A stretch of DNA of 64,000 nt, from contig NZ_FNCC01000010.1 in the NCBI RefSeq assembly GCF_900100955.1, positions 222,674 to 286,673 on the forward strand, given 5' to 3'. Below are positions 24,394 to 32,533 of the stretch, in pieces. The stretch comes from Lentzea fradiae (GTDB lineage: Bacteria > Actinomycetota > Actinomycetes > Mycobacteriales > Pseudonocardiaceae). The notes beneath the pieces were generated by a model that saw nothing but the letters and a program-made list of their open reading frames with translations, made no database searches and was not told the origin of the DNA. A program made the position numbers and the translations under genes. Numbering within the stretch: position 1 is the first letter of the stretch; each line of letters starts with the position of its first letter.

Positions 24394-24923
24394 GCGAGCA
24401 CCTCGCGCAGACCGGAGATCCCGGTGAAGTGGTGGCCGCGCATCCCCGCCCGGCGCGCGGCCGCCACGTTCTCCTGCCTGTCGTCGACGAACAGGATGTC
24501 GCCGCCGCCGAGCCGGTCGCGGCACCACTCGAACGCCTTGCGCTCGGGTTTGGCGGCGCCGATGCGGCAGGAGAACCCGCGCACCTCGAACAGGTCGAGC
24601 CACGCGTAGGTGTGCTCGAAGAAGCGGGCGTGGTCCTCGGGGATGTTGGACAGCAGCGCGATGCGGCGGCCGGCGTTGTCGAGCTCGTGCAGCAGCGCGA
24701 TCATCTCGTAGTCGACGCGGCTCCAGCTGGCGACGTCCTGCTCGACCAGCGGCGGGTGGCCGACGAGGCGCCAGTACTGCTCGGCCGTCACGTCGCCGCG
24801 GTCGTAGGCGGGGCGGTGGGCCCAGTACGCCTCCCAGAACTCCGGTGAGGTGCTCATCTGGTCCATGACCTCGCGCGACTGGTCGCGGGCGATCACGCCG
24901 AACATGTCGAACAGCACGATCAT
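24372..24923 (-). CDS. HAD-superfamily hydrolase-like protein
   Basis: The 183-residue product has HAD motifs: LFDMFGVI at residues 4-11, ALLSNIPEDHARFF (motif II), the Lys region GAAKPERKAFEW (motif III), and ILFVDDRQENVAAA (motif IV). In motif I the usual second aspartate (DxD) is Phe, so ordinary phosphatase chemistry is doubtful, although similar DxF variants occur. Its ATG overlaps the stop of the DeoR regulator as ATGA, so the pair is an operon opposite an MFS-RraA pair. It may act on a sugar-derived compound handled by the transporter. Confidence 0.85.
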   Translation of the reverse strand: MIVLFDMFGVIARDQSREVMDQMSTSPEFWEAYWAHRPAYDRGDVTAEQYWRLVGHPPLVEQDVASWSRVDYEMIALLHELDNAGRRIALLSNIPEDHARFFEHTYAWLDLFEVRGFSCRIGAAKPERKAFEWCRDRLGGGDILFVDDRQENVAAARRAGMRGHHFTGISGLREVLAQTSDDQ

Positions 24924-25657
24924 GCCGTCACCACCGTGACGCCCGCGGCGGTCAGGCCGTCGTCGCCGTCCGCGTCGGTGACCACGGCGTCCAGCGCGGA
25001 GGCCGGTGCCACGTGCGCGAGCGCGGTGCGGGTCAGCTTGGAGGCGTCGACTGCGGCGATCACCCGCCGGGCCGAGGCGATGGCGGTGCGTTTCACGGAG
25101 GCGTCCTCCAGGTCGTAGGCGGTGAGACCGTGCTGCGCGGACAGGCCGCAGCAGCCGATGACCGCGGTGTCGAAGCGCAGGGCCTGCAACGACGCGAGCG
25201 TCAGCGGTCCGGTCAGGGCGAGCTCACCGGGGCGCGGACGGCCGCCGGGGATGAGCAGGGTGAGCGTGGCCGACGACGCCAGGGCGTTCACGGCGTGCAG
25301 CGACAACGGCATGACGGTCAGGCGCCGGTCGTGCAGCAGGCGGGCCACCTCCAGGCACGTGGTGCCGCTGTCGAGGACGACGGACTCGCCGTCGGCGATC
25401 AGCGCGGCGACGGTGGCCGCGATGCGCCGCTTGGCGTCCATGTTCTCGTCGGCGCGCAGCGCGAACGGGGGTTCCTCGCCGCGCAGGAGCAGGCTGCGGG
25501 CACCGCCCCTGTATCGTTCGAGCACGCCCTGAGCTGCCAGGACCTCCAGGTCGCGGCGAATGGTCATCTCGGAGGCACCCGTCAGGGACGCCAGCTCCGC
25601 GACCCCGAGGGAACCGGCGTCGCGGACCGCCTCGGTGATCTGCTTCAGTCGGGACAC
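24920..25657 (-). CDS. DeoR-family transcriptional regulator
   Basis: The 245-residue product has the DeoR helix-turn-helix (ITEAVRDAGSLGVAELASLT, SEMTIRRDLEVLAAQGVLE) and a DeoR C-terminal sugar-phosphate sensor domain (ADGESVVLDSGTTCLEVARL, FDTAVIGCCGLSAQHGLTAY). It should sense a phosphorylated sugar. The GTG at 25657 is the start that begins the helix-turn-helix; a longer frame would run through the operator. Four TGTTCG-type half-sites lie between it and the divergent MFS gene. It is coupled to the HAD gene. Confidence 0.9.
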   Translation of the reverse strand: MSRLKQITEAVRDAGSLGVAELASLTGASEMTIRRDLEVLAAQGVLERYRGGARSLLLRGEEPPFALRADENMDAKRRIAATVAALIADGESVVLDSGTTCLEVARLLHDRRLTVMPLSLHAVNALASSATLTLLIPGGRPRPGELALTGPLTLASLQALRFDTAVIGCCGLSAQHGLTAYDLEDASVKRTAIASARRVIAAVDASKLTRTALAHVAPASALDAVVTDADGDDGLTAAGVTVVTA

Positions 25658-25667
25658 GACCGCGATT

Positions 25668-25717
25668 GAACACGAGTGGTGTTCGATACTCAAGCTTTCG
25701 AACATGACCCCTGTTCG
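25668..25717. promoter_or_regulatory. DeoR operator region with four GAACA/TGTTC half-sites
   Basis: GAACAC-N5-GTGTTC (25668-25684) and CGAACA-N7-TGTTCG (25699-25717) are two inverted repeats sharing TGTTCG half-sites. They fill the divergent promoter and end three bases before TAGCGT (25720-25725), the likely -10 box of the MFS gene. Confidence 0.7.
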
Positions 25718-25732
25718 TTTAGCGTGTGCCGC

Positions 25733-26893
25733 GTGAGTCCTCTCAAGGCCGCGCGGGTGGCCACCTTCACGTACTTCGCCCTGAACGGGTTCCTGCTCGG
25801 GCTGTGGCTCGTCCACATCCCGACCGTCGAGGACCGCACGGGCATCACCCACGCGGAGCTCGGCCGGCTGTTGCTGCTGCTCGGGCTGGGCGCGTTCCTC
25901 GGCATGCGGGTCGGCGGCAAGGTCGCCGACCGGCTGGGCGTGAAGCTCGTCGTGCCCGCCGCGGGCGTCATCTGCAGCGTCACGGCGTTCCTGCCGGGCG
26001 TGGCGGTCAACCAGTGGACGCTCGCGGTCGCGCTGCTGGTGTTCGGCTTCGGCAACGGGCTGATCGACGTGAGCATGAACGCGCACGCCGTGGTCGTGGA
26101 ACGGCACTACAGCCGCCCCGTGATGTCGGCGTTCCACGCCACCTGGTCGCTGGGCGGTGTGGCGGCGGCGCTGACCGGTGCCCGCACGCTGGGCTGGGAG
26201 CTCTCCCCCGCCACCACCCTCGGCGCCGCCGCGGTGCTCGGTGTCGTCGTCAGCCTCGTCACGGCCCGGTTCCTGCTCGACGAGAAGGAAGAACAGCAGG
26301 CGGAGACGGCCGGGAAGAAGCGCAAGGCGCCGCGCAAGATCTGGATCATGGCCGTGCTCGCCCTGCTGGTGATGCTGAGCGAGGGCGCCGCCAACGACTG
26401 GAGCGTGCTGCACCTGCAGGACGTCCTCGACGCCTCACCGCAGATCGCGGCGTTCGCCTACGGCGCGTTCGCGACGACCATGACGATCGGGCGGCTGCTC
26501 GCGGACCGCGTCACCGCGAAGGTCGGGCCGACGCACGTGCTGCGCTGGGGCTCGGTGATCGGCGCGGCCGGCATCGCGACCGCGGCGCTGTCGCCGTGGA
26601 TCTGGCTCGCGCTGGTCGGCTGGGCCATCGCCGGCATCGGCCTGTCCGGCACGGTGCCGCAGCTGTTCAGCGCGGCGGGCCACGCGGAACCGGGCGCGGC
26701 GGGCGTCAACGTCTCGCGCGTCGCCGGGCTCGGCTACCTGGGCGTGCTCGCCGGACCGGCGGTGATCGGCTGGCTCACCCACTTCGTGCCGCTCAACATC
26801 GCGTTCCTGCTGCCGGTGGCGCTGTGCCTGGTGGCGGCGCTGTCCGCGGGCGTGTTGCGCGCGGAACCCACCAAGGAGCGGGTCGCCGCGTAA
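25733..26893 (+). CDS. MFS transporter
   Basis: The 386-residue product is a twelve-helix major facilitator. The first half contains ARVATFTYFALNGFLLGLWL, the cytoplasmic loop signature GGKVADRLGVK, and FGNGLIDVSMNAHAVVVERH; the second half begins after a charged Lys-rich loop (EKEEQQAETAGKKRKAPRK). It resembles sugar/solute importers of the YbjJ/FucP-like subgroup, but the substrate is not fixed. The GTG at 25733 follows TAGCGT by seven bases. DeoR sites upstream suggest sugar control, and an RraA-like gene follows. Confidence 0.88.
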   Translation: MSPLKAARVATFTYFALNGFLLGLWLVHIPTVEDRTGITHAELGRLLLLLGLGAFLGMRVGGKVADRLGVKLVVPAAGVICSVTAFLPGVAVNQWTLAVALLVFGFGNGLIDVSMNAHAVVVERHYSRPVMSAFHATWSLGGVAAALTGARTLGWELSPATTLGAAAVLGVVVSLVTARFLLDEKEEQQAETAGKKRKAPRKIWIMAVLALLVMLSEGAANDWSVLHLQDVLDASPQIAAFAYGAFATTMTIGRLLADRVTAKVGPTHVLRWGSVIGAAGIATAALSPWIWLALVGWAIAGIGLSGTVPQLFSAAGHAEPGAAGVNVSRVAGLGYLGVLAGPAVIGWLTHFVPLNIAFLLPVALCLVAALSAGVLRAEPTKERVAA

Positions 26894-26903
26894 CACTGTC
26901 CGA

Positions 26904-27584
26904 ATGGATCTCCCCAACCTCGCGTCACTGGACCTGACGACCGCACATCTGGCCGACGCCTGCATCCGCGCGCACATCCCGGTGCGCGCGGTCTCGCTGA
27001 AACCGGTCGTGCCCGGCACGACGACATCCGGCCGCGTGCTGCCGGCCAGACACGCGGGCAGCGTCGACATCTTCCTGGAAGCGTTCGAGCGCGCCCAGCC
27101 CGGCGACGTGCTGGTGGTCGACAACGGCGCCCGCACCGACGAGGCGTGCGTCGGCGACATGGTCGTGCGGGAGGCGCAGCTGGCCGGTCTCGCCGGGGTG
27201 GTCATCTGGGGTCTGCACCGCGACACCCAGGACCTGCGCGAGATCGGCCTGCCGGTGTTCAGCCTCGGCGCGAACCCGACGGGTCCGCTGACCCTGCGCG
27301 ACCGCGAACCGGAGGCGTTGTCGACGGCCCAGGTCGACCAGTGGACCGTCACGACCGACGACGTCGTGTTCGGCGACGACGACGGCGTGCTGTTCGTCCC
27401 GGCCTCGCACGTGGAACCGCTCATCACCAAGGCGCGGGGCATCCGCGACGTCGAACGAGCGCAGGCCGAGCGGGTGCGGCAGGGTGAGTCCCTGCGCAGC
27501 CAGCTGCGGTTCGGCGAGTACCTCGCGAGCGGCCTGACGTTCCGCGAGCACCTGCGCACGATCGGCGGCGCGGTCGAGGAGTGA
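26904..27584 (+). CDS. RraA-family protein (HMG aldolase/demethylmenaquinone methyltransferase-like)
   Basis: The 226-residue product has the RraA fold: LTTAHLADACIRAHIPVRAV, the binding segment GDVLVVDNGARTDEACVGDMVVREAQ, the GLHRDTQDLREIGLPVFS block, and VTTDDVVFGDDDGVLFVP near residue 155. Members act as 4-hydroxy-4-methyl-2-oxoglutarate/oxaloacetate aldolases or RNase E inhibitors; in a DeoR-controlled catabolic locus an aldolase role is more likely. The MFS stop codon TAA is part of a TAACACT stretch ending six bases before this ATG, so a leaderless promoter may overlap the stop. Confidence 0.85.
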   Translation: MDLPNLASLDLTTAHLADACIRAHIPVRAVSLKPVVPGTTTSGRVLPARHAGSVDIFLEAFERAQPGDVLVVDNGARTDEACVGDMVVREAQLAGLAGVVIWGLHRDTQDLREIGLPVFSLGANPTGPLTLRDREPEALSTAQVDQWTVTTDDVVFGDDDGVLFVPASHVEPLITKARGIRDVERAQAERVRQGESLRSQLRFGEYLASGLTFREHLRTIGGAVEE

Positions 27585-27588
27585 GGCC

Positions 27589-27705
27589 GTGACGATCGCG
27601 GACGGGTACCGGGTCCGCGCCGAGGTCCCGGTGCTCGCCGGTGCGTCGTTGCGGGACCGGCTGCTCGGGTATGTGGGTCGCGACCCCGTGTCGAAAACCC
27701 CGTGA
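27589..27705 (+). pseudogene. possible truncated gene remnant (38 codons)
   Basis: A GTG at 27589, four bases after the RraA stop and following GAGGAG, opens a frame reading VTIADGYRVRAEVPVLAGAS and ending after 38 codons. The start context looks real and the first 25 residues are protein-like, but the frame ends abruptly. I read it as the 5' stub of a gene whose remainder was deleted. The family is unknown; a genuine micro-protein cannot be excluded. Confidence 0.3.
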
Positions 27706-27754
27706 GCGCTTCGACGCGGTGGTGCAAGGGCCACCGCTGAGAGGAACGCGAGAC

Positions 27755-28153
27755 ATGGACTGGACCCTGGAGGTCGTCGTCGTACCGGTGTCGGACATCG
27801 ACCGGTCGAAGCACTTCTACTCCGAGCAGCTGGGCTTCGTCGTCGACCACGACACGACGTTCTCGGAGGACACACGCGTCGTGCAGCTCACCCCTCCGGG
27901 GTCGGGCTGCTCGATCGTGATGGGCAAGGGGATCGTGAAGGGCGAGCCGGGGTCGCTCAAAGGCGTGCAGCTCGTCGTGTCCGACCTGGAGAAGGCACGC
28001 GCGCAACTGCTCGAGCGCGGCGTCGAGGCCGGTGAGATCGTGCGCATGAACGACAAGGACGGCGGGTCGTTCGTCTTCTTCGACGACCCGGACGGCAACA
28101 GCTGGGCCGTGCAGGAGATCAAGGCTCGTGCGACCGGTGGGGAGTGGAAGTGA
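27755..28153 (+). CDS. VOC (glyoxalase/bleomycin resistance) superfamily protein
   Basis: The 132-residue product is a single vicinal-oxygen-chelate module pair: LEVVVVPVSDIDRSKHFYSE at the start, GCSIVMGKGI in the middle, and FFDDPDGNSWAVQEI at the end, where a metal-ligand Glu/Gln normally sits. The substrate is unknown. The ATG at 27755 begins the conserved fold. Its stop overlaps the GTG of the following YCII gene, so the two are made together, a pairing seen in many actinobacteria. Confidence 0.88.
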   Translation: MDWTLEVVVVPVSDIDRSKHFYSEQLGFVVDHDTTFSEDTRVVQLTPPGSGCSIVMGKGIVKGEPGSLKGVQLVVSDLEKARAQLLERGVEAGEIVRMNDKDGGSFVFFDDPDGNSWAVQEIKARATGGEWK

Positions 28154-28569
28154 AGTACATGCTGGTCAGCTACGGCGGCAACCAGGAGGACTGGGAGGGC
28201 CTGGCGGCCTGGGGCGACGAGGACATGCACCGCATGGTCGCCTACATGCGCGACCTCGACGCCGAGCTGCGCGCCACCGGTGAGCTGCTGCAGTCGGAAG
28301 GGCTCAGCGGTCCGGCGCGGGCGTTCGTCGTGCGCGGGTCGGACGACGGCCCGGTGGTGGTCGACGGGCCGTTCACCGAGGCGAAGGAGGTCATCGCCGG
28401 GTACTGGGTGGTGGACGTCGACAGCCACGAGCGGCTGCTGGAGATCGCCCGCAAGGCATCGGCGTGCCCCGGACCGGGTGGGACGGTGCTGAACCAGCCG
28501 ATCGAGGTGCACCCGATCATGTCGGCGCCGGACGTGGACCCGCAGACGCTGGCGCCGTACCGGAAGTGA
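28150..28569 (+). CDS. YCII/DGPF-domain protein
   Basis: The 139-residue product is a full-length YCII-related protein with KYMLVSYGGNQEDWEGL at the start, the DGPF signature VVVDGPFTEAKEVIAGYWVVD near residue 75, and a C-terminal EVHPIMS strand. Such proteins bind small molecules and are usually linked to ECF42 sigma factors or VOC proteins. It is coupled to the VOC gene by GTGA overlap. It is relevant to the shortened YCII gene at 35316-35546. A perfect palindromic terminator follows. Confidence 0.88.
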   Translation: MKYMLVSYGGNQEDWEGLAAWGDEDMHRMVAYMRDLDAELRATGELLQSEGLSGPARAFVVRGSDDGPVVVDGPFTEAKEVIAGYWVVDVDSHERLLEIARKASACPGPGGTVLNQPIEVHPIMSAPDVDPQTLAPYRK

Positions 28570-28572
28570 AGG

Positions 28573-28602
28573 GGTGGGGGCCGGTGCGCACCGGCCCCCA
28601 CC
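28573..28602. terminator. 30-bp perfect palindrome, bidirectional terminator
   Basis: Bases 28573-28587 (GGTGGGGGCCGGTGC) are exactly complementary to 28588-28602. It lies between the convergent YCII and subtilisin genes. As RNA it would fold into a very stable stem with a few loop bases. Confidence 0.8.
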
Positions 28603-28608
28603 GTCAGG

Positions 28609-31600
28609 TCACTTCAGGTCGTACGCGCGAATGATGGTCTGCTGCACCTCGCTGCCGGAGTCCGCCGCCCGTGCCTTGAACGACACGTTCTTGGCGCCCT
28701 CCGGGTGGGTGAGCGTCATCTCCCACCCGCCTCCGGTCGTGCGCAGCGGTGCCGGTTCCCAGGTCGCGCCCTCGTCGTAGGACACTTGAACCGCGGGTGC
28801 CTCGATGTCCGTCACGATGCCCGTGCCGCTGCGCTCCACCGTGACCGGCACAGTCAGCTCGCGCCCGGCGCGGTTGTGCTCGTCGAGCCGCGGGCTGAAC
28901 CGCACCGCCAGCAACGGCACCGGCCGCAACGCCTCACCCGGAACGAACTCCGAGGTGAACGACCAGTCGGCGGTCACCTTCGACGACACCGAGTCCTGGG
29001 TCGCCTCGGTGTGCACCCGGTAGCGCTTCGCCTGCCACGGAGCGTCGGGGATGGTGGCGTAGCCGGGCAGCGGCTGGTCGGAGATGACCTCGCCGTCGAC
29101 CGTCACGGTGGTGTGGCCGGCGGCGAGAGTGCGGCCTGTCATACCCTGCGCGCTGTGCAGCGGCACGTCGATGCGCAGCACGTTGCCGAGGCGTGCGGCG
29201 TATCGCACGAACCTGGGGTCGTGCGGGACACCCGGCCCGTAGACGGCGCTGTTGCGGTGCTCGGTGACGGTCTGGCCGAGCTCGAACACGCGCGGCACGG
29301 CCGAGTACTGGGCGCCCAGAGTCGGGTACACGCCTGGTTCGGTGAACTCGACGACCGAGCTGTCCCAGGCGATGCCCGGGGTGTAGTACTCCACGAGCCG
29401 GAGTGGCAGCGGGCCGGAAGCACCGTCGTCGACGCGGCCGACCGAGCCGGGCACACGGGCGTGCGTGATCGAGTCGACGCGGACCAGATCGCGGTCCTCG
29501 ACCTTGCGCTGGACGTTCTCTGGCACGCGGGTCTTCTCGCTGACCCGCACGTGGTACTGGTACGGGCTGCCGTGGAAGGTGCCTTGGCCGTCCGGCCTGG
29601 CGAGCACCGACTCGGTGTAGAACTCGAAGTCCGGCCACGACGTCGCCGACGGGCGGACGAGGTACGCGTCGAAGCTGGGGAAGTTCCAGGCGCTGCCGGT
29701 CTCGCCCCAGGTCGCCCTGGTCCGGAAGCCCAGGCCGGCTTTGACGCTCGCGGCGTCCGCGTGTCCGACGGCGATCGAGGGCTTGGACGCCTGGCGTGCG
29801 TCGAACACGACCTCGGTGGGCCCGGTGACCTCGAACGCCGGCTCGGCCAGCGCGGTCGTCAAGTTCCCGGTGCTGATGCTGCCCTCGAAGAGGAACCGGC
29901 CCTTGGGCAGTCGCTGCACGAGCGTGCCGGACGGGTCGAAGCGGAAGAACGCCTCCTCCTTGTCGATGTTGACGAACCGGTAGTTGTAGAAATCCGGCTG
30001 CTTGCCGTTGTGACCGAGGAACGTCAGCTTCACGTCATAGCTCTCGATCTCCTTCACGACGCCGATCGGCACCCGCACCCCGGTGGACGCCACGACCGCG
30101 GCGCCGTGGACGCCGTCCGGCACTTGTGCGCGGGTGTCGGCGGTGACGGTGGCGTCCGCCGTGCCACCGGCCGGGATCATGAGCTTGGCCGGGGAGACGC
30201 TGAACAGGCCGTCTCCGGCGGGCTTCACGTCTGTGACGGCCAGGTCGACCGTCACGTCGGAGGTGCCGGTGTTGCGGTAGGTGAGTTTCCGCGTGATCGG
30301 CGTGTCGTCGTCGTGCGGCCACTGCGCGGAGCCGAGCGAGAGGCTGCCCTGGTCGGTGGAGACCGGTGAGGACACGGCGCGGTCGACGTCGAGACGTCCG
30401 GCGCCCTGCTCGTAGACGGTGAGCGACGGGTGGGGCTTGGCGCTGTTCATCAGCGCCGCCTTGAGGTTTTCCGCCTTCCACTCGGGATGCTCGGCGGCCA
30501 GCAGTGCCGCGGCGCCCGCCACGTGCGGGGTGGCCATCGAGGTGCCTGTGAGCGCCACGTGCCCGTCGTCGACGGGGTCGCCGACCTGGCCGTTCTTCGC
30601 CTTGGCCGCGACGATGCCGACGCCCGGCGCGGTGATGTCGGGCTTGATGGCGTTGTTCGCCCAGCGCGGGCCTCGGGAGGAGAACCCGGCCAGTGCGTCG
30701 TCGCGGTCGACGGCACCGACGGTGAGGGCGGCGTCGGCGGACGCCGGTGAGCCGATGATGCCACCGGTGTTGCCCGCGGCGACGACGAACAACGCCCCGG
30801 TCTCCCCGGTGATGCGGTTGAGCGCGAGCGCCATCGGGTCGGTGCCCTCGTCGGGCCACGAGCTGCCGAGGCTCATGTTGATGATCTTGGCCTTGGTGGC
30901 GGCCCACTCCATGCCGGCGATGATGTCGCTTTCCCGGCCGCCGCCGCCCTGGTCGTCGAGCACCTTGGCGTTGACGATCTTCGCGTCCGGGGCGATGCCC
31001 TGGTACTTCCCGGCGCCGGTGATGGTCGCGGCGACGTGCGTGCCGTGGCCGACCCTGTCGTCGGTGGTGGGGCTGGAGGTGAAGTTCTTCGACTCGACCA
31101 CGGCGCCCGCGAGGCCGGGGTGGGACTCGTCGACGCCGGTGTCGAGGACCGCGACGGTGACGCCTTCGCCGGTGAAGCCCTTCGCCCAGGCGGCGGGAGC
31201 GTTGACCTGCGCGGCGCTGTGGTCCATGGCCGCCGTGACCTTGCCGTCGAGCCAGATCCTGCCGCTGCCCGCCGTCCAGGCGCCGGCGTTCTTGTCGGCC
31301 TCCACCGCGTGCGCGCCGATGCTCGTCAGCGCCGGGGCCTCGGTCGCCTTGGCGCGGATCGTGCCGAGTGCCTGCCGCTCCACGATCAGCGGGGTGGTGC
31401 TGCTGGAGGCGTCGTCGTAGCCGGACCTCGCCAGCAGCGAGATGTCGAACAGGCGCTCGTCGAGCCGGCCGCTGTCGATCCCGGGCTGGGCGTCGAGCGG
31501 GACGACGTGCAAGTCGCCGCGCGGGTCCTGGTAGGAGCGGAAGGCGATGTGCTCGCGGCCCTTGGCCGCTCTGGTGTGGACGCGGCCGTTGACGACGTCG

Positions 31601-31752
31601 ACCTCGTCGCCGGTGATCAGCGTGACCGTGGTGGTCAGGCTGTCGGCGAGGAGCGGCTGCGGTCCGGGTGGTGAGGTCGCTGCGACGGGAACGGCCGCCG
31701 TGGCGCCGACCACGACGGCCACCAGCCCTGCGGCGAGGTAGGAGCGGTGCAA
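28609..31752 (-). CDS. large secreted subtilisin-like serine protease (S8)
   Basis: The 1047-residue product is an exported subtilase of the long actinobacterial type. A signal peptide (SYLAAGLVAVVVGATAAVPV) is followed by a propeptide to about residue 180. The catalytic triad is D204 (AVLDTGVDESHPG), H236 (RVGHGTHVAA) and the Ser of TGTSMATPHVAG near residue 415, with Asn in VVAAGNTGG. The last 550 residues are beta-rich domains of unknown role. The TTG at 31752 is chosen because AAGGAG lies nine bases upstream and the signal begins there. A 13-bp hairpin sits immediately upstream of the ribosome site. The enzyme probably degrades extracellular protein. Confidence 0.92.
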   Translation of the reverse strand: MHRSYLAAGLVAVVVGATAAVPVAATSPPGPQPLLADSLTTTVTLITGDEVDVVNGRVHTRAAKGREHIAFRSYQDPRGDLHVVPLDAQPGIDSGRLDERLFDISLLARSGYDDASSSTTPLIVERQALGTIRAKATEAPALTSIGAHAVEADKNAGAWTAGSGRIWLDGKVTAAMDHSAAQVNAPAAWAKGFTGEGVTVAVLDTGVDESHPGLAGAVVESKNFTSSPTTDDRVGHGTHVAATITGAGKYQGIAPDAKIVNAKVLDDQGGGGRESDIIAGMEWAATKAKIINMSLGSSWPDEGTDPMALALNRITGETGALFVVAAGNTGGIIGSPASADAALTVGAVDRDDALAGFSSRGPRWANNAIKPDITAPGVGIVAAKAKNGQVGDPVDDGHVALTGTSMATPHVAGAAALLAAEHPEWKAENLKAALMNSAKPHPSLTVYEQGAGRLDVDRAVSSPVSTDQGSLSLGSAQWPHDDDTPITRKLTYRNTGTSDVTVDLAVTDVKPAGDGLFSVSPAKLMIPAGGTADATVTADTRAQVPDGVHGAAVVASTGVRVPIGVVKEIESYDVKLTFLGHNGKQPDFYNYRFVNIDKEEAFFRFDPSGTLVQRLPKGRFLFEGSISTGNLTTALAEPAFEVTGPTEVVFDARQASKPSIAVGHADAASVKAGLGFRTRATWGETGSAWNFPSFDAYLVRPSATSWPDFEFYTESVLARPDGQGTFHGSPYQYHVRVSEKTRVPENVQRKVEDRDLVRVDSITHARVPGSVGRVDDGASGPLPLRLVEYYTPGIAWDSSVVEFTEPGVYPTLGAQYSAVPRVFELGQTVTEHRNSAVYGPGVPHDPRFVRYAARLGNVLRIDVPLHSAQGMTGRTLAAGHTTVTVDGEVISDQPLPGYATIPDAPWQAKRYRVHTEATQDSVSSKVTADWSFTSEFVPGEALRPVPLLAVRFSPRLDEHNRAGRELTVPVTVERSGTGIVTDIEAPAVQVSYDEGATWEPAPLRTTGGGWEMTLTHPEGAKNVSFKARAADSGSEVQQTIIRAYDLK

Positions 31753-31772
31753 CGGGTGACTCTCCTTCGGGG

Positions 31773-31805
31773 GTGTGTTTCCAGTTGTCGGGACTGGAAA
31801 CACAC
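31773..31805. promoter_or_regulatory. 13-bp perfect hairpin before the protease ribosome site
   Basis: GTGTGTTTCCAGT (31773-31785) pairs exactly with ACTGGAAACACAC (31793-31805) over seven bases. It ends about seven bases upstream of the ribosome site of the subtilisin gene, so it may be a leader RNA structure or a repressor site. Confidence 0.6.
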
Positions 31806-31844
31806 CGCGCCGCGGCCCCGCTGCTCGCGATTACCCGGACGTGT

Positions 31845-32525
31845 TCACAGAATCCGGTCCACGGCGGCCTCGACGTGCAGCCTGGTGGTCGGGAACAGCG
31901 GCAGCGGGACGTCGTCTTGGCTGATCAGGAGCTCGATCTCGGTGCAGCCGAGAACGACGCCCTGGGCGCCGCTGAAATGTGTGATCACGTCTTGACAGGC
32001 GCGGCGGGATTCCTCACGCACGACGCCGAGGCACAGCTCGTCGTAGATGATCCGGTGCACGGTCGCGCGGTCCTGTGGCGAAGGCAGCAGCACCGTCAGG
32101 CCGTGCGACTCCAGCCGTTCGCGGTAGAACGGCTGGTCCATCGTGAACGCGGTGCCGAGCAGCCCGACGGTGGACAGGCCCGCCGCCTTGATCGCGGCCG
32201 CGGTGGTGTCGGCGAGGTGCAGGACCGGGATGTCGACGGCGGCCCGCACCTGGTCGTACACCTTGTGCATGGTGTTGGTGCAGATCAGCAGCAGGTCGGC
32301 CCCCGCGGCCTGCACTCCGGCGGCGGCCGTGGCGAGCACCTTCCCCGCCTCGTCCCACCGGCCGTCGACCTGCATGCGCTCGATCTCGGCGAAGTCGACG
32401 GAGTGCAGCACGACCCGCGCCGAGTGCAGGCCGCCGAGCCGTTCGCGCACCAGCACGTTCGCGAGGCGGTAGTACTCGGCGCTGCTCTCCCAGCTCATCC
32501 CGCCGAGCATTCCGATCGTCATCAT
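31845..32525 (-). CDS. aspartate/glutamate racemase family protein
   Basis: The 226-residue product is a PLP-independent Asp/Glu racemase with the two catalytic cysteines in LLICTNTMHKV (near residue 82) and VVLGCTEIELLI (near residue 192). The N-terminal TIGMLGGMSWESSAEYY is the classic YgeA-like start. It would interconvert D- and L-aspartate or a related acid. Start codons ATG at 32525 and 32522 are both possible. It follows the DinB-type gene after eight bases and is probably co-transcribed with it. Confidence 0.92.
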   Translation of the reverse strand: MMTIGMLGGMSWESSAEYYRLANVLVRERLGGLHSARVVLHSVDFAEIERMQVDGRWDEAGKVLATAAAGVQAAGADLLLICTNTMHKVYDQVRAAVDIPVLHLADTTAAAIKAAGLSTVGLLGTAFTMDQPFYRERLESHGLTVLLPSPQDRATVHRIIYDELCLGVVREESRRACQDVITHFSGAQGVVLGCTEIELLISQDDVPLPLFPTTRLHVEAAVDRIL

Positions 32526-32533
32526 CGCGCCAG

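Noticed and set aside
24372..24923. Standard HAD phosphatase
   Set aside because: Motif I is DMF rather than DxD, so a phosphatase reaction cannot be assumed.
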